The notes beneath the pieces are model-generated. The model was not told the origin of the DNA. It worked only from the letters and a program-made list of their open reading frames with translations, and ran no database searches. From an uncultured Alphaproteobacteria bacterium (lineage in GTDB: Bacteria; Pseudomonadota; Alphaproteobacteria; HIMB59), in assembly GCA_902518505.1 (NCBI GenBank), contig CABYGG010000002.1:1-64000 (forward strand): DNA of 64,000 nucleotides, written 5' to 3'. Both the position numbers and the translations under genes were made by a program. This document shows positions 1-8,799 of this stretch, in pieces (positions within the stretch are counted from its first letter, which is position 1; every line of letters starts with the position of its first letter).

Positions 1-38
1 TCTGCATTAGTTTTAGGGAGTTGTTGGTTTTCCATCAT
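1..38 (-). CDS. 5' fragment of a gene downstream of mfd (unidentified)
   Basis: On the minus strand the mfd stop TGA is embedded in an ATGATGG context. ATG codons at 38 and 35 open a frame that runs off the left edge of the window and reads MMENQQLPKTNA. The overlap with the mfd stop looks like translational coupling, but only about 12 codons are visible, so the product cannot be named and the frame could be spurious. Confidence 0.3.
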   Translation of the reverse strand, partial: MMENQQLPKTNA

Positions 39-3000
39 TTTAATCCTAACTTTTTATAGAAAAGATTTATAGTGTAAAATAAGTCCTTACTGTCATTATT
101 TTTGATCTGAATAGAACTAGAACTTTGCATTTTGATAATATTTTCTTGTGCCATTTGAATTAAATCATCTAGTGTTTTTTGACTTGCTTTTTTAAAAGTA
201 ATATCAATAAAATTTCTTTTTATATTTATTTTTGAAATACCAAGGGTAAGAGATTTAATTTTAATAGTTAGTAAATTAAATAAATTAGTAACTTCAACTG
301 GGTAATTACCATATCGATCATGTATCTCATCTAAAACATTCTTGAGCTCTTGAATATTCTTTGAATTAGTAAATTTACGATAAATAATCAACCTGGAAAT
401 ATCATCAGATATGTAATTCTTTGGGATGTAATACTCAAAAAATGCATCGAACTCAAATTCATCATAATCATCTTCAGTTTCTGCATTATTATTTTTTTGT
501 CTTTCAACCTCTTCTTTTAACATACTTTGGTAAAGCTCTATTCCAATATCTTTCACATGACCACTTTGCTCATCACCAAGTAAATTACCTGCTCCTCTTA
601 TTTCTAAATCCTCATTAGCTAACTGAAAATTTGATCCTAGATTTTCATAGTTAGCTAAAACTTGAAGTTTCTTTAGAGCTGTTTTATTGATTAATTTTTC
701 ACTGTCATGAAATAAATAGGCATATGCTCTTTTATTTGAACGACCTACCCTTCCTCGCAATTGATATAATTGAGATAAACCAAATAAATTAGAATTAAAA
801 ATTATTAGTGTGTTTGCATTTTTAATATCTATTCCAGACTCAATAATATTTGTAGAAATAAGGCACTGTATCTCACCTTTTGTAAAAGATATGAACACAT
901 CCTCAATATCTTTTTCTTTCATTTTGCTGTGACCTACTCCGTAAGAAAGATCTAAATTTAATTTTTTAATTTCATTTTCTACAAAAGGAATATGGCTTAT
1001 TCTTGGTACAACAATAAAAATTTGTCCATTCCTTTCTAATTCATTCTTTATTGCTGAAATGAGAGCAACAGACTCATATTTTTGAACATAAGTTCTTATA
1101 CTAATTCTATTTGATGGAGGTGTTCCAATAATACTTAAATCTTTTAAGCCTAATAAAGACATCTGAAGTGTTCTAGGAATAGGTGTTGCAGACAATGAAA
1201 ATAAATGAATAGTTGGGTATTTGTTGATCAAATATTCTTTTTGATCGACACCAAATTTTTGTTCTTCATCTATTACCAGTGTGCCTAAATTATTAAATTC
1301 TATGTCTTTTTTAAAAAGACTATGTGTTGCAATAAGAATTTGAATATCGCCTGACTTTAATGAAATTAAAATTTCTTTTTTTTCTTTTGACGAAGTAAAT
1401 CTAGATAGACATGCAACCTTAATGTTAAAAACTGAAAACCTCTCGCTAAATGTATTAGTGTGTTGCATTGCTAGTAATGTGGTGGGAACAACTATTACAA
1501 ATTGAAAACCTGATAAATATGTTGCACATGCAATTCTTAAAGCCACTTCAGTTTTACCAAATCCTACATCGCCACATATAAGGCGATTAGATGGTTTATC
1601 TTGTTTTAAATCATTTAAAGATTGTTCAATTGAGTTTAATTGGTCCTCAGTTTCAACAAATGGAAATTGTTGATTAAATTTCTCAAGATCAGAATTATTA
1701 TATTGATACTCTTTGATGTTTATAGTGGATCTCTTTGCTGCATTTTTTAAAAGTTTATTAGCTAGAAAACGAATTTTCTTCTTAACTGAAGATTTTCTTA
1801 AAATCCAATCATTCGAGCCTAATTTATCAAGAAGTAGATTATTATCATCAAACCCATATCTTGAAATATAGTTTAAATTTTCAATTGGTAGTAAAAGCTT
1901 GTCGTTACCGCGGTAAATTAATCTTATAAACTCCCTAATTCGATTATTAATTTCAATATTATCAATGGATATGAATCTCCCAATTCCATGCTTTTGATGA
2001 ACAACTGCATCTCCTAATGAAAGATCATTAAAATTGATTATAGTATCTAAATTCGTCTTTTTTGTAGTATGAGTGTTTTTATTGAGGTGTACGTTTCCAT
2101 CAAATAGATAGTCTTTTGAAATAACAGATTTATAGAAATATAAATTATTACCATAATTTGATTCAATATTCTTCTTTTGATGAAATTCGTTTTCTATTGA
2201 GGGGGAATTTTTTCCACTATGAAAATATATTTTATTACTCATTTTAGAAAATTCATCTAAAGAGGTATTTGATGTAATTTTTAATGATTTAGGAGAGCTA
2301 GATAATATATTTGTAAATTTAAAATTTTTTATTTTGTTATCTTCTAAATAATAATTTGAAAAAGGGATCTCAGGTTGGACTTGATCAAAAATTGATTTAA
2401 GAAAATTTAGCTTTTCTTTTAATATTATGTCACTTCTATTAATTGTATAAATGGAATATCTCATAACGATATCCTCAAAATAACTATCTTTATTACTTGG
2501 CTCTAATAACTCAATATTAGGGTTAAATATATCAATCCTCTCTTTCTCATCTTTAAAAGTAAGTTGTGTTTGAGGATTGAATTCTTTTATTGTTTCAATC
2601 ACATTATCAAAGAATGAAATTCTATAAGGATTATTATTACTGTTATAAATATCTAAAATATCACCTCTTAGTGAAAATTCGAGTTTATTATAAGCATTTG
2701 CTTGGTTTGAATGATTAAATTCAACTAATTTTTCTAAAATTGTATTAGCTTCAATAGTTTGATTTTTAGTTAATGTTAAAAAATGATTAGCATCTTTATT
2801 TATTTGAAATTTTTTTAAAAGATTATTGCAAGTTATTATTATTATATCATTATGAGTTAATGTCTGTAATTTTTCTGACCTATCAAGTAAGATGTCAGAT
2901 GATGAACTTTCAGAACTGAATGGTAAAGAGTCATGTGCTGGAAAATAACATATTTTCTTATGGGGATAATGTATATTTAGAATATTTTCATAGTCTAGAG

Positions 3001-3064
3001 CTATCTTATCATCTTCACACAATAAAATTGATTTATTGCCAAATTTAGAAATAGGATTTTCCAA
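35..3064 (-). CDS. mfd: Transcription-repair coupling factor Mfd
   Basis: Mfd is a DNA translocase that removes stalled RNA polymerase from lesions and recruits UvrA. The 1009-aa protein is shorter than the E. coli enzyme (about 1150 aa), mainly in the N-terminal half. Visible in order are a UvrB-like N-terminal region, a CarD-like RNA-polymerase-interacting domain near residues 345-410 (GDAVVHQKHGIGRF), Walker A GDVGFGKTE near 500, motif II DEEQKFGV near 600, a RecG-like second helicase lobe (QLRGRVGRS) and a C-terminal TRCF domain. The start is a TTG (3062-3064) with no nearby ATG; it overlaps no gene but lies next to the sdhE stop, so mfd is probably co-transcribed with sdhE. Identity is secure; the exact start is not. 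Confidence 0.97.
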   Translation of the reverse strand: MENPISKFGNKSILLCEDDKIALDYENILNIHYPHKKICYFPAHDSLPFSSESSSSDILLDRSEKLQTLTHNDIIIITCNNLLKKFQINKDANHFLTLTKNQTIEANTILEKLVEFNHSNQANAYNKLEFSLRGDILDIYNSNNNPYRISFFDNVIETIKEFNPQTQLTFKDEKERIDIFNPNIELLEPSNKDSYFEDIVMRYSIYTINRSDIILKEKLNFLKSIFDQVQPEIPFSNYYLEDNKIKNFKFTNILSSSPKSLKITSNTSLDEFSKMSNKIYFHSGKNSPSIENEFHQKKNIESNYGNNLYFYKSVISKDYLFDGNVHLNKNTHTTKKTNLDTIINFNDLSLGDAVVHQKHGIGRFISIDNIEINNRIREFIRLIYRGNDKLLLPIENLNYISRYGFDDNNLLLDKLGSNDWILRKSSVKKKIRFLANKLLKNAAKRSTINIKEYQYNNSDLEKFNQQFPFVETEDQLNSIEQSLNDLKQDKPSNRLICGDVGFGKTEVALRIACATYLSGFQFVIVVPTTLLAMQHTNTFSERFSVFNIKVACLSRFTSSKEKKEILISLKSGDIQILIATHSLFKKDIEFNNLGTLVIDEEQKFGVDQKEYLINKYPTIHLFSLSATPIPRTLQMSLLGLKDLSIIGTPPSNRISIRTYVQKYESVALISAIKNELERNGQIFIVVPRISHIPFVENEIKKLNLDLSYGVGHSKMKEKDIEDVFISFTKGEIQCLISTNIIESGIDIKNANTLIIFNSNLFGLSQLYQLRGRVGRSNKRAYAYLFHDSEKLINKTALKKLQVLANYENLGSNFQLANEDLEIRGAGNLLGDEQSGHVKDIGIELYQSMLKEEVERQKNNNAETEDDYDEFEFDAFFEYYIPKNYISDDISRLIIYRKFTNSKNIQELKNVLDEIHDRYGNYPVEVTNLFNLLTIKIKSLTLGISKINIKRNFIDITFKKASQKTLDDLIQMAQENIIKMQSSSSIQIKNNDSKDLFYTINLFYKKLGLK

Positions 3065-3066
3065 TA

Positions 3067-3315
3067 TTATTTTGATAAATTTATAATTTTAAGGTACTTA
3101 ATTCTATCTTCTTTGAAAGACTCATTAAAAAATACGTCAAATATGTATTGTGTTTCATTCTTTAATAAATCATCTAATTGATCAATTAGAGCCTCATCAT
3201 TAGTGTTTACAAGTTTTGAATAAATTCTCTCAAAAATTACATCTAATTCTTTTATACCTAATGTTTGACATCGATATTTTATTTTTTTTAATTTATCTTT
3301 GTAGTTATTATTCAT
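3067..3315 (-). CDS. sdhE: Succinate dehydrogenase flavinylation factor SdhE (SDHAF2/YgfY family)
   Basis: SdhE is a small helical protein that helps attach FAD covalently to the SdhA flavoprotein. It is recognised by size (82-85 aa), by the helical pattern with a motif aligning to RGxxE (here TLGIKELD) and by its position between mfd and recG, a usual alphaproteobacterial place. I prefer the ATG at 3315 (MNNNYKDK) over the TTG at 3324. The start overlaps the divergent recG start: both ATGs share the CATG at 3313-3316. Oddly, the Arg of RGxxE reads as Leu while Gly and Glu are kept. Confidence 0.82.
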   Translation of the reverse strand: MNNNYKDKLKKIKYRCQTLGIKELDVIFERIYSKLVNTNDEALIDQLDDLLKNETQYIFDVFFNESFKEDRIKYLKIINLSK

Positions 3316-5383
3316 GAATGACAACAGTTTCGATTTTTTATATCAGAATGTAGAAAAACTTAAAGGAATAGGTCCAAAGAAAGCGTCCTATTTTAAAAAT
3401 CTAAATATAAACACAGTTATTGATATATTTTATAATTTACCAACTAGATCAATAGATCGTACTCAGGATATTGACTTTAAAAATCTTGAAAAAGGACAAA
3501 CTATCACCACTCTCGTTAAGGTAAAAAAACACCATTTTCCTTTCAATCCTAAACTGCCCTACGTGATTGAATGTGAAAAAGGATCTTTAATCATAAACAT
3601 AATTTATTTTTCAATAAGAGGGAATTTTCTTAGAAAAAAATATGCTGAAAACAAAGAATTAATTATTAGTGGAAAAGTATCATTTTATAAAAGCAACCTT
3701 AGTATAGCACACCCTGATTACATAGAAGAGATAGAAAATGAGGATAAGTTAAGAACTTTTGAAAATATTTATCCTTTAACAAGGGGTATCACATTAAAAG
3801 ATATCAGAATAGTTTTAAATGACGCAAAAAAACATTTAAATAAATTTGATGAATGGTTGAACGAAAATATTATTAAAAAATATAATTTTTCAAGTTTCAA
3901 TGAATCATTAATAAAAATGCATTTTCCCTCTGTGAAAGAAGATATTGAAAATAGAGAGAATTTTAGAAAAAGGTTGGCAGTTGATGAATTAGTATCAAAT
4001 TATTTTGCTATTAGATACTTAAAAGAAAAAACAAAAAGAAAAAATGAAAGTTTAAATCTAAAATTTAGTTTACAAGAAAAATTGTTAAATGAGCTACCTT
4101 TTAAGTTGACAAAAAATCAATATAAAATCATGAACGATATAAATAATTATAATAATACTCAATATCGAGAAACTGTACTATTACAAGGTGATGTAGGTTC
4201 AGGCAAAACTATTGTATCCTTATTAACAGCAATCCCTTTTATTCAAAAACATAAACAAGTTGCGTATATGGCGCCTACAGAAATATTAGCTAATCAAATT
4301 TACAGTAATGTATTAAATCACTTAGATAATGAAGAAGTTAAACCTATATTGCTCACTGGAAGTAGTAAAAATAAAAGTAAAATTTATGAAAAAATAGAAA
4401 AAGGTATTTTTAATTTTATTATTGGTACTCATGCAATTTTTCAAGAAAATTTAAATTTCTTATCCTTGGCATATGTAATAATCGATGAACAACATCGATT
4501 TGGTGTTCAACAAAGACTGTATTTAGCTGAAAAAGGAATAAATACAAATATTCTATTAATGTCTGCCACACCTATTCCAAGAACACTTGCATTAGCTCAA
4601 TATGGTGAAATAGAACAGGTAATCCTAAAAGAAAAGCCAGCTTTTCAAAAACCGATAATAACTAAAGTATCGAGCATTGACAAAATTAAAGATATAGAAA
4701 TTTTGTTAAAGAAAAAAATTTCAAATGTATCTCAAGTTTACTGGATTTGTCCTTTAGTAGAAGCATCAGAGACTCAAAAGTACAAAGATGTAGAAACACG
4801 ATTTAAGTCATTGAAAAATATATTTGGTTCAGAAGTTGAAATGTTACATGGTAAAATTAAAAGTGATCAAAAAGAGAGAATTATACAAAATTTTCAAAAA
4901 GGAAATATAAAAATATTAGTTGCTACTACTGTAGTAGAGGTAGGTATAGATAATAAAAATGCAGATTATATTGTAATTGAAAATGCAGAAAAATTTGGCT
5001 TATCTCAATTACATCAGTTAAGAGGAAGAGTAGGAAGAGGTAACAATCAAGGTTATTGTTTTGCTTTATATGGCAAGGATTTACCTGATAATACGATAAA
5101 TCGACTAAAAATATTCAAAGAAAACTTAGATGGTTTTAAATTATCCGAAAAAGATCTCGAAATTAGAGGCACTGGTGACATATTAGGATATCGTCAAAGT
5201 GGTGACTCATTATTCAAGTTTGTAAATGTTTATCGTGATCAAGAACTAATAATAGATGCACTTCAATATGTAAAAAAATTGATTGAAAAAAAAGAGTATG
5301 AAAATGAAAAATTTAAAAAAGATATATATAAGTTACTTATGTTTTTTAAGCAGCAAGAAGCAATAAAACTATTATTTAGTTAA
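3314..5383 (+). CDS. recG: ATP-dependent DNA helicase RecG
   Basis: RecG remodels stalled forks and branch-migrates Holliday junctions. The 689-aa protein has the expected N-terminal helical and OB-fold wedge region (LKGIGPKKASYFKNL at the N-terminus, wedge about residues 60-150), Walker A GDVGSGKT near 292, motif II DEQHRFGVQQR near 391, motif III SATPIPRTLAL and a second lobe with QLRGRVGRG. Length matches the family. Its 3' end overlaps the convergent DUF502 gene by 12 bases. Its start overlaps sdhE, so its promoter must lie inside sdhE or the message is nearly leaderless. Confidence 0.97.
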   Translation: MNDNSFDFLYQNVEKLKGIGPKKASYFKNLNINTVIDIFYNLPTRSIDRTQDIDFKNLEKGQTITTLVKVKKHHFPFNPKLPYVIECEKGSLIINIIYFSIRGNFLRKKYAENKELIISGKVSFYKSNLSIAHPDYIEEIENEDKLRTFENIYPLTRGITLKDIRIVLNDAKKHLNKFDEWLNENIIKKYNFSSFNESLIKMHFPSVKEDIENRENFRKRLAVDELVSNYFAIRYLKEKTKRKNESLNLKFSLQEKLLNELPFKLTKNQYKIMNDINNYNNTQYRETVLLQGDVGSGKTIVSLLTAIPFIQKHKQVAYMAPTEILANQIYSNVLNHLDNEEVKPILLTGSSKNKSKIYEKIEKGIFNFIIGTHAIFQENLNFLSLAYVIIDEQHRFGVQQRLYLAEKGINTNILLMSATPIPRTLALAQYGEIEQVILKEKPAFQKPIITKVSSIDKIKDIEILLKKKISNVSQVYWICPLVEASETQKYKDVETRFKSLKNIFGSEVEMLHGKIKSDQKERIIQNFQKGNIKILVATTVVEVGIDNKNADYIVIENAEKFGLSQLHQLRGRVGRGNNQGYCFALYGKDLPDNTINRLKIFKENLDGFKLSEKDLEIRGTGDILGYRQSGDSLFKFVNVYRDQELIIDALQYVKKLIEKKEYENEKFKKDIYKLLMFFKQQEAIKLLFS

Positions 5384-6019
5384 CTTTTTAATTTTTTTCT
5401 TTTTAGGAAGAGCTTTTTTAATTTCCGGTGCTTTGGGTGTAACTAGTCCTGCAGAAATGATGTATTTGATTGCTTGATCGACAGACATATTAAGTTTGGT
5501 ACATTTTGATAATGGAACAAACATCAAGAAACCTGTAGTTGGATTAGGTGTAGATGGCATGAAAACATTTATCATCTTTTGATTTTTTCTTTTTGCTATT
5601 TCCCCTTTTGTTTCACTTGTTAAAAATGCAAGAGCAAAAATATCTTTTTGAGGATATTCAATAAGAACAACCTCTTTAAAAGCATTAGACTGTGTCGTAG
5701 CAAATGTATCAATAATCTGTTTTACTGTATTATAAATTGAGTTTAAGCCGGGTATTTTGGATAAAACAGCATCAACTACTCGATGATAAAGTTTTCCAAA
5801 AAAACTTCCAGCTATGGCTCCTAAAATTGTAAAAAATAAAAAAGCAACTATTAAACCAACACCAGGTATTTCAGATGGAATACCAAATTTATTTAGAGGT
5901 ATGAAAGGTCTAAATATTTTATCTGCAATACCAACTACTACCCATGCAACGTAAATAGATAAAGCTAATGGTGCAACAATTAATATGCCACTAATAAAAT
6001 GATTTTGAATTTTTTTCAT
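5372..6019 (-). CDS. DUF502 family inner-membrane protein
   Basis: A 215-aa membrane protein of the DUF502 family, often found beside recG in alphaproteobacteria. Two hydrophobic helices are visible (about residues 8-28 and 50-75), followed by the family-typical GKLYHRVVDAVLSKIPGLN, YNTVKQI and PTTGFLMFVP segments and a Lys-rich tail. No biochemical function is established. The gene converges on recG with a 12-base overlap and is followed upstream by a small DUF6494-like gene in the same direction, five bases away, so the two are probably co-transcribed. Confidence 0.88.
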   Translation of the reverse strand: MKKIQNHFISGILIVAPLALSIYVAWVVVGIADKIFRPFIPLNKFGIPSEIPGVGLIVAFLFFTILGAIAGSFFGKLYHRVVDAVLSKIPGLNSIYNTVKQIIDTFATTQSNAFKEVVLIEYPQKDIFALAFLTSETKGEIAKRKNQKMINVFMPSTPNPTTGFLMFVPLSKCTKLNMSVDQAIKYIISAGLVTPKAPEIKKALPKKKKIKKLTK

Positions 6020-6024
6020 TTATA

Positions 6025-6204
6025 TTAATTATTTATTTTATCTTCAAACTCAAAAACATTCTTATTATTAATTTCAAAAGATACTTTTATCGATAGATCC
6101 TTTACATCAGGGTTATTTTCAATGAATTGATTAAGTTCTTGTTGTGAGCTAATCCCTAACCTTTTGAGAAATTTTCTAACTTTTAATTGTGTTTCATCAT
6201 CCAT
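6025..6204 (-). CDS. Small DUF6494-like protein (59 aa)
   Basis: A complete reading frame from ATG (6204) to TAA (6025) encodes 59 aa starting MDDETQLKVRKFLKRLG. The pattern of an N-terminal basic helix (VRKFLKRLGISSQQELN), an acidic linker and a short beta-rich tail (LSIKVSFEIN) resembles the small DUF6494 proteins of alphaproteobacteria; this is from memory and unverified. It lies five bases upstream of the DUF502 gene on the same strand. Function unknown. The similarity and the tight spacing argue that it is real. Confidence 0.65.
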   Translation of the reverse strand: MDDETQLKVRKFLKRLGISSQQELNQFIENNPDVKDLSIKVSFEINNKNVFEFEDKINN

Positions 6205-6252
6205 GAAATTGATAATATGGATTTTTTTTCATATTTGAAGGCTTTTAAATAA

Positions 6253-6600
6253 TCAAAAACTATAAATGATAGTTAGGATAGTTTTCAATTCTAAGATAGT
6301 TGTAGATATGCCTATTACTACGATTAATCTAGCTAAAAAAGATAGTATTTTATTGCCTTTATATTTTTGTGAACTTCTCCAAACACCAATGCAAGATGTA
6401 AAGTAATAAATTAAATTTAGTACAAGATATAATGAAAATGTATAAATAAAATTTTGTATATGTATTTTTGTGACGAGCAAAAGAGGTGCCGAAATAAGGA
6501 AATTAACAAGAACGTAATAAATCCAATAACTTTTGTATAAAGGTAAATTACCTTTAAAAAGCTCCATAAGGTTATTTTCAATTTTAAATATGAAATTCAT
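6253..6600 (-). CDS. Small integral membrane protein, unknown function
   Basis: A 115-aa protein with three or four hydrophobic segments (about 24-44, 50-68 and 87-110). It carries a short conserved-looking loop CIGVWRSSQKYKG, of a type I associate with uncharacterised proteobacterial membrane proteins that have SYW and GVWRSA motifs. No charged catalytic motif is evident. The ATG at 6600 lies just downstream of the broken DUF2061 gene, on the same strand. I cannot assign a function. Confidence 0.6.
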   Translation of the reverse strand: MNFIFKIENNLMELFKGNLPLYKSYWIYYVLVNFLISAPLLLVTKIHIQNFIYTFSLYLVLNLIYYFTSCIGVWRSSQKYKGNKILSFLARLIVVIGISTTILELKTILTIIYSF

Positions 6601-6616
6601 ATTTTAATTCTTCCCA

Positions 6617-6790
6617 TTAAATTTTATTCCAGACTCTCTCATGAATATAATAAATTAATATACCGTTCATTATTTCATAAATTACAATGGATTTTGTCCA
6701 ATCTAAGTTTGATGCAATAAACATAGCAGAAATAAATGTTATTGTAGATGCGGCTAATCTCCATGTGAGTGCCTTGAAAATGATATAAGT
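6617..6790 (-). pseudogene. Second DUF2061 domain, out of frame and cut short
   Basis: On the minus strand, in a frame displaced by one base from the upstream DUF2061 gene, the sequence encodes KALTWRLAASTITFISAM and then ends in YYIHERVWNKI followed by TAA (6617-6619). This is a second DUF2061 repeat: compare the KTISYRIVG and YYFHERVWN of the first. The frame has no start codon of its own (it opens after a TAG at 6791-6793). Adding one base in the TTTT run at 6777-6780 would fuse it to the upstream gene. After the stop the codons still read WEELKY, the usual DUF2061 tail, as though a Lys codon AAA had become TAA. Confidence 0.7.
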
Positions 6791-7026
6791 CTAATTACTT
6801 TTTTATTAAATCTGCCATATTTGTATAAATTCCATACTCTTTCATGAAAATAGTATGTAATCATTTTTAAAATGAAAACAATTAAAGCTACATAGAAAGG
6901 AGAAGTTGCATCAAAGTTTTCTGAACCATAAGAAATAACAAAAAAAATTATTAGAAAGGTATTTATAAGACCAACTATTCTATAACTTATAGTTTTTAAG
7001 ATTGATCTATTTTTTGTTACTTTCAT
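6754..7026 (-). CDS. DUF2061 membrane protein (first repeat of a broken two-repeat gene)
   Basis: The 90-aa product carries one DUF2061 domain: an N-terminal SILKTISYRIVGLINTF helix, a second membrane helix and the terminal YYFHERVWN motif. DUF2061 proteins are small membrane proteins of unknown function, often with two repeats. The last residues (LISFSRHSHGD) look like out-of-frame translation, and the second repeat continues one frame away in 6617-6790. The ATG at 7026 abuts the stop of the upstream DUF3108 gene. The gene is either frameshifted in nature or affected by a one-base assembly error. Confidence 0.75.
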   Translation of the reverse strand: MKVTKNRSILKTISYRIVGLINTFLIIFFVISYGSENFDATSPFYVALIVFILKMITYYFHERVWNLYKYGRFNKKVIRLISFSRHSHGD

Positions 7027-7775
7027 TATTGAAGAATTTCATATTCTTTCAAATGAAGATTAGCTTTAAATTTTTTTGAATTAATTCTAAATTTAGCAGG
7101 AATTTTAATTATTTCTTTTTCAAATGAATAAACCGTTATAACTTCTAAATTATTTTTTTTATTCTCTTTATAAAGACCTTTAAAAAAAGGAAATACTAAA
7201 TCTATAACTTCGACGTTTCCTTTGTATATAGAAGGATTATTAGATTTTAAGTTTTCTATATTTTTTGTAGTTGATGATAATTCATAAATGTTAATTCCAT
7301 CAATAATTAACCTTTTTGAATCTGTTTGGAAAATAAAATATTGAACTAATTGTGATATCGGATCAGTGAAAAATTGATAATCATTAATTAAAGTATTTTG
7401 CAAATTAATCTGATCACTGGAGAGTTCTTTTGAAATTTCAATATTTGATATAGTGCCATTCTTGTTAAAAACAATATTTTCAAATCTATCCTGTTTAGAG
7501 CTTTTTGTTTTACTTTTGTAAATCATGGGATTAAAGCTATCATCTTTAATTTCTCCACTAACTTTTGTAATTGACTCATACCCATAAATTTTGTCAGTCA
7601 CACCATAACTTTTAATTGTGAAATCAATTTCGTATAAATTATCTTTAATTTCTATTTTCCAGAATAAGTCTGCTAGGTGAATTGATTTCCAATCAATTTC
7701 ATATTTTAGATTTATTACTTTAGAGTTGAGGTAATATGGATATATTAATAAAAAAATTATGAAAAATATGCGCAT
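7026..7775 (-). CDS. DUF3108 domain protein, probably periplasmic
   Basis: The protein of about 249 aa starts with a hydrophobic export signal (MRIFFIIFLLIYPYYLNSK) and then has a beta-rich body with the features of DUF3108: a Y-x-I-D-W start strand, VTDKIYGYES, and a late segment with PAKFRINS. DUF3108 proteins are envelope proteins of unknown biochemical role. I take the ATG at 7775 rather than the TTG at 7778. The start codon overlaps the divergent mnmH start inside the palindrome ATGCGCAT (7768-7775). Its stop abuts the DUF2061 ATG. Confidence 0.75.
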   Translation of the reverse strand: MRIFFIIFLLIYPYYLNSKVINLKYEIDWKSIHLADLFWKIEIKDNLYEIDFTIKSYGVTDKIYGYESITKVSGEIKDDSFNPMIYKSKTKSSKQDRFENIVFNKNGTISNIEISKELSSDQINLQNTLINDYQFFTDPISQLVQYFIFQTDSKRLIIDGINIYELSSTTKNIENLKSNNPSIYKGNVEVIDLVFPFFKGLYKENKKNNLEVITVYSFEKEIIKIPAKFRINSKKFKANLHLKEYEILQ

Positions 7776-8799
7776 CAATAAAACATCGTATAAAAGTACT
7801 ACTATCGATGATTATAATACTATAATTGATGTAAGAACCCCATTAGAGTTTGATGAAGACCATATCCCAAGATCAGTAAATTATCCTGTATTAACAAATA
7901 AACAACGTCATGAAATAGGATTGAAATATAAAGAGAATTCTTTTTTAGCCAAAAAAGAAGGAGCAAGCATTATTAGTGCAAATATTTCCAAAATTATTAA
8001 TAAAATAAAATTTGATAAAAAAAATAAAACATTAATTTATTGTTGGAGAGGTGGTCTAAGATCACTTAGTTTATATTTAGTTCTTAAACAAATCGGCTAC
8101 GACGTAACATTATTAGAGGGTGGATATAAGACATACAGAGGTTATGTAGTAGATTTTTTTGAAAATAATACTGATAAATTTAAATTTAACCAAATTATGG
8201 GTGTAACAGGAGTAGGAAAAACACTTTTTATCAAAGAATTATCGAAAAAATATCAAGTGATCGATTTTGAAGGTTTGGCAAAACATAAAGGCTCTATTTT
8301 AGGAAATATACCCAATACTGTTCAACCATCACAAAAATTATTTGAAACATTAATTTATGAAAAACTTCACTCTTTCAATTCAAGAAAAAATATATGGGTT
8401 GAAGCAGAAAGTATCAAAGTAGGAAAGTTAAGTATTCCAAGTAAAATCTGGAAAAATATGCCTTTGGGTAAAAATGTAAAAATAAAGAGTAATTTAACCG
8501 AGAGAGTAAAATTCATTTTAAAGGATTATAAATATTTTACAAATTCACCAGATTTAATGAAAAATGCACTTATTGTATTAAAAAAAATTATTCCAAAAGA
8601 AGAATTTAAACTTATTGAAATAAATTTAAAAAAAAAGGAATATTTTCAGTTTGTTAAATCATTAATTGAATATCATTACGATAGAGCTTATAAAAAGACT
8701 CGAGCTGAAAATGATAGTAATATTTATAAAGAGATATATTTAAATAAAATCAACTTAATAAATATTAAAAGAGTTATTAAAGAGAGTAATTATTTTTAA
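7759..8799 (+). CDS. mnmH: tRNA 2-selenouridine synthase MnmH (SelU)
   Basis: MnmH converts 2-thiouridine at the wobble base of tRNAs for Lys, Glu and Gln to 2-selenouridine, via a geranylated intermediate. The N-terminal rhodanese domain is clear (IDVRTPLEFDEDHIPRSVN) with the catalytic Cys in YCWRGGLRS (Cys about 95), followed by LLEGGYKTYR and a P-loop domain starting GVTGVGKT near 147. Length 346 aa is normal. ATGs at 7759 and 7768 are both possible starts. Selenation needs selenophosphate from SelD, which is not in this window. The 3' end overlaps convergent thiL by 23 bases. Confidence 0.93.
   Translation: MKNMRINKTSYKSTTIDDYNTIIDVRTPLEFDEDHIPRSVNYPVLTNKQRHEIGLKYKENSFLAKKEGASIISANISKIINKIKFDKKNKTLIYCWRGGLRSLSLYLVLKQIGYDVTLLEGGYKTYRGYVVDFFENNTDKFKFNQIMGVTGVGKTLFIKELSKKYQVIDFEGLAKHKGSILGNIPNTVQPSQKLFETLIYEKLHSFNSRKNIWVEAESIKVGKLSIPSKIWKNMPLGKNVKIKSNLTERVKFILKDYKYFTNSPDLMKNALIVLKKIIPKEEFKLIEINLKKKEYFQFVKSLIEYHYDRAYKKTRAENDSNIYKEIYLNKINLINIKRVIKESNYF

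Noticed and set aside
6797-6805. Programmed frameshift at the AAAAAA run of the first DUF2061 gene
   Set aside because: A -1 shift there runs at once into TAG (6791-6793); only the later TTTT run (6777-6780) restores the second repeat.
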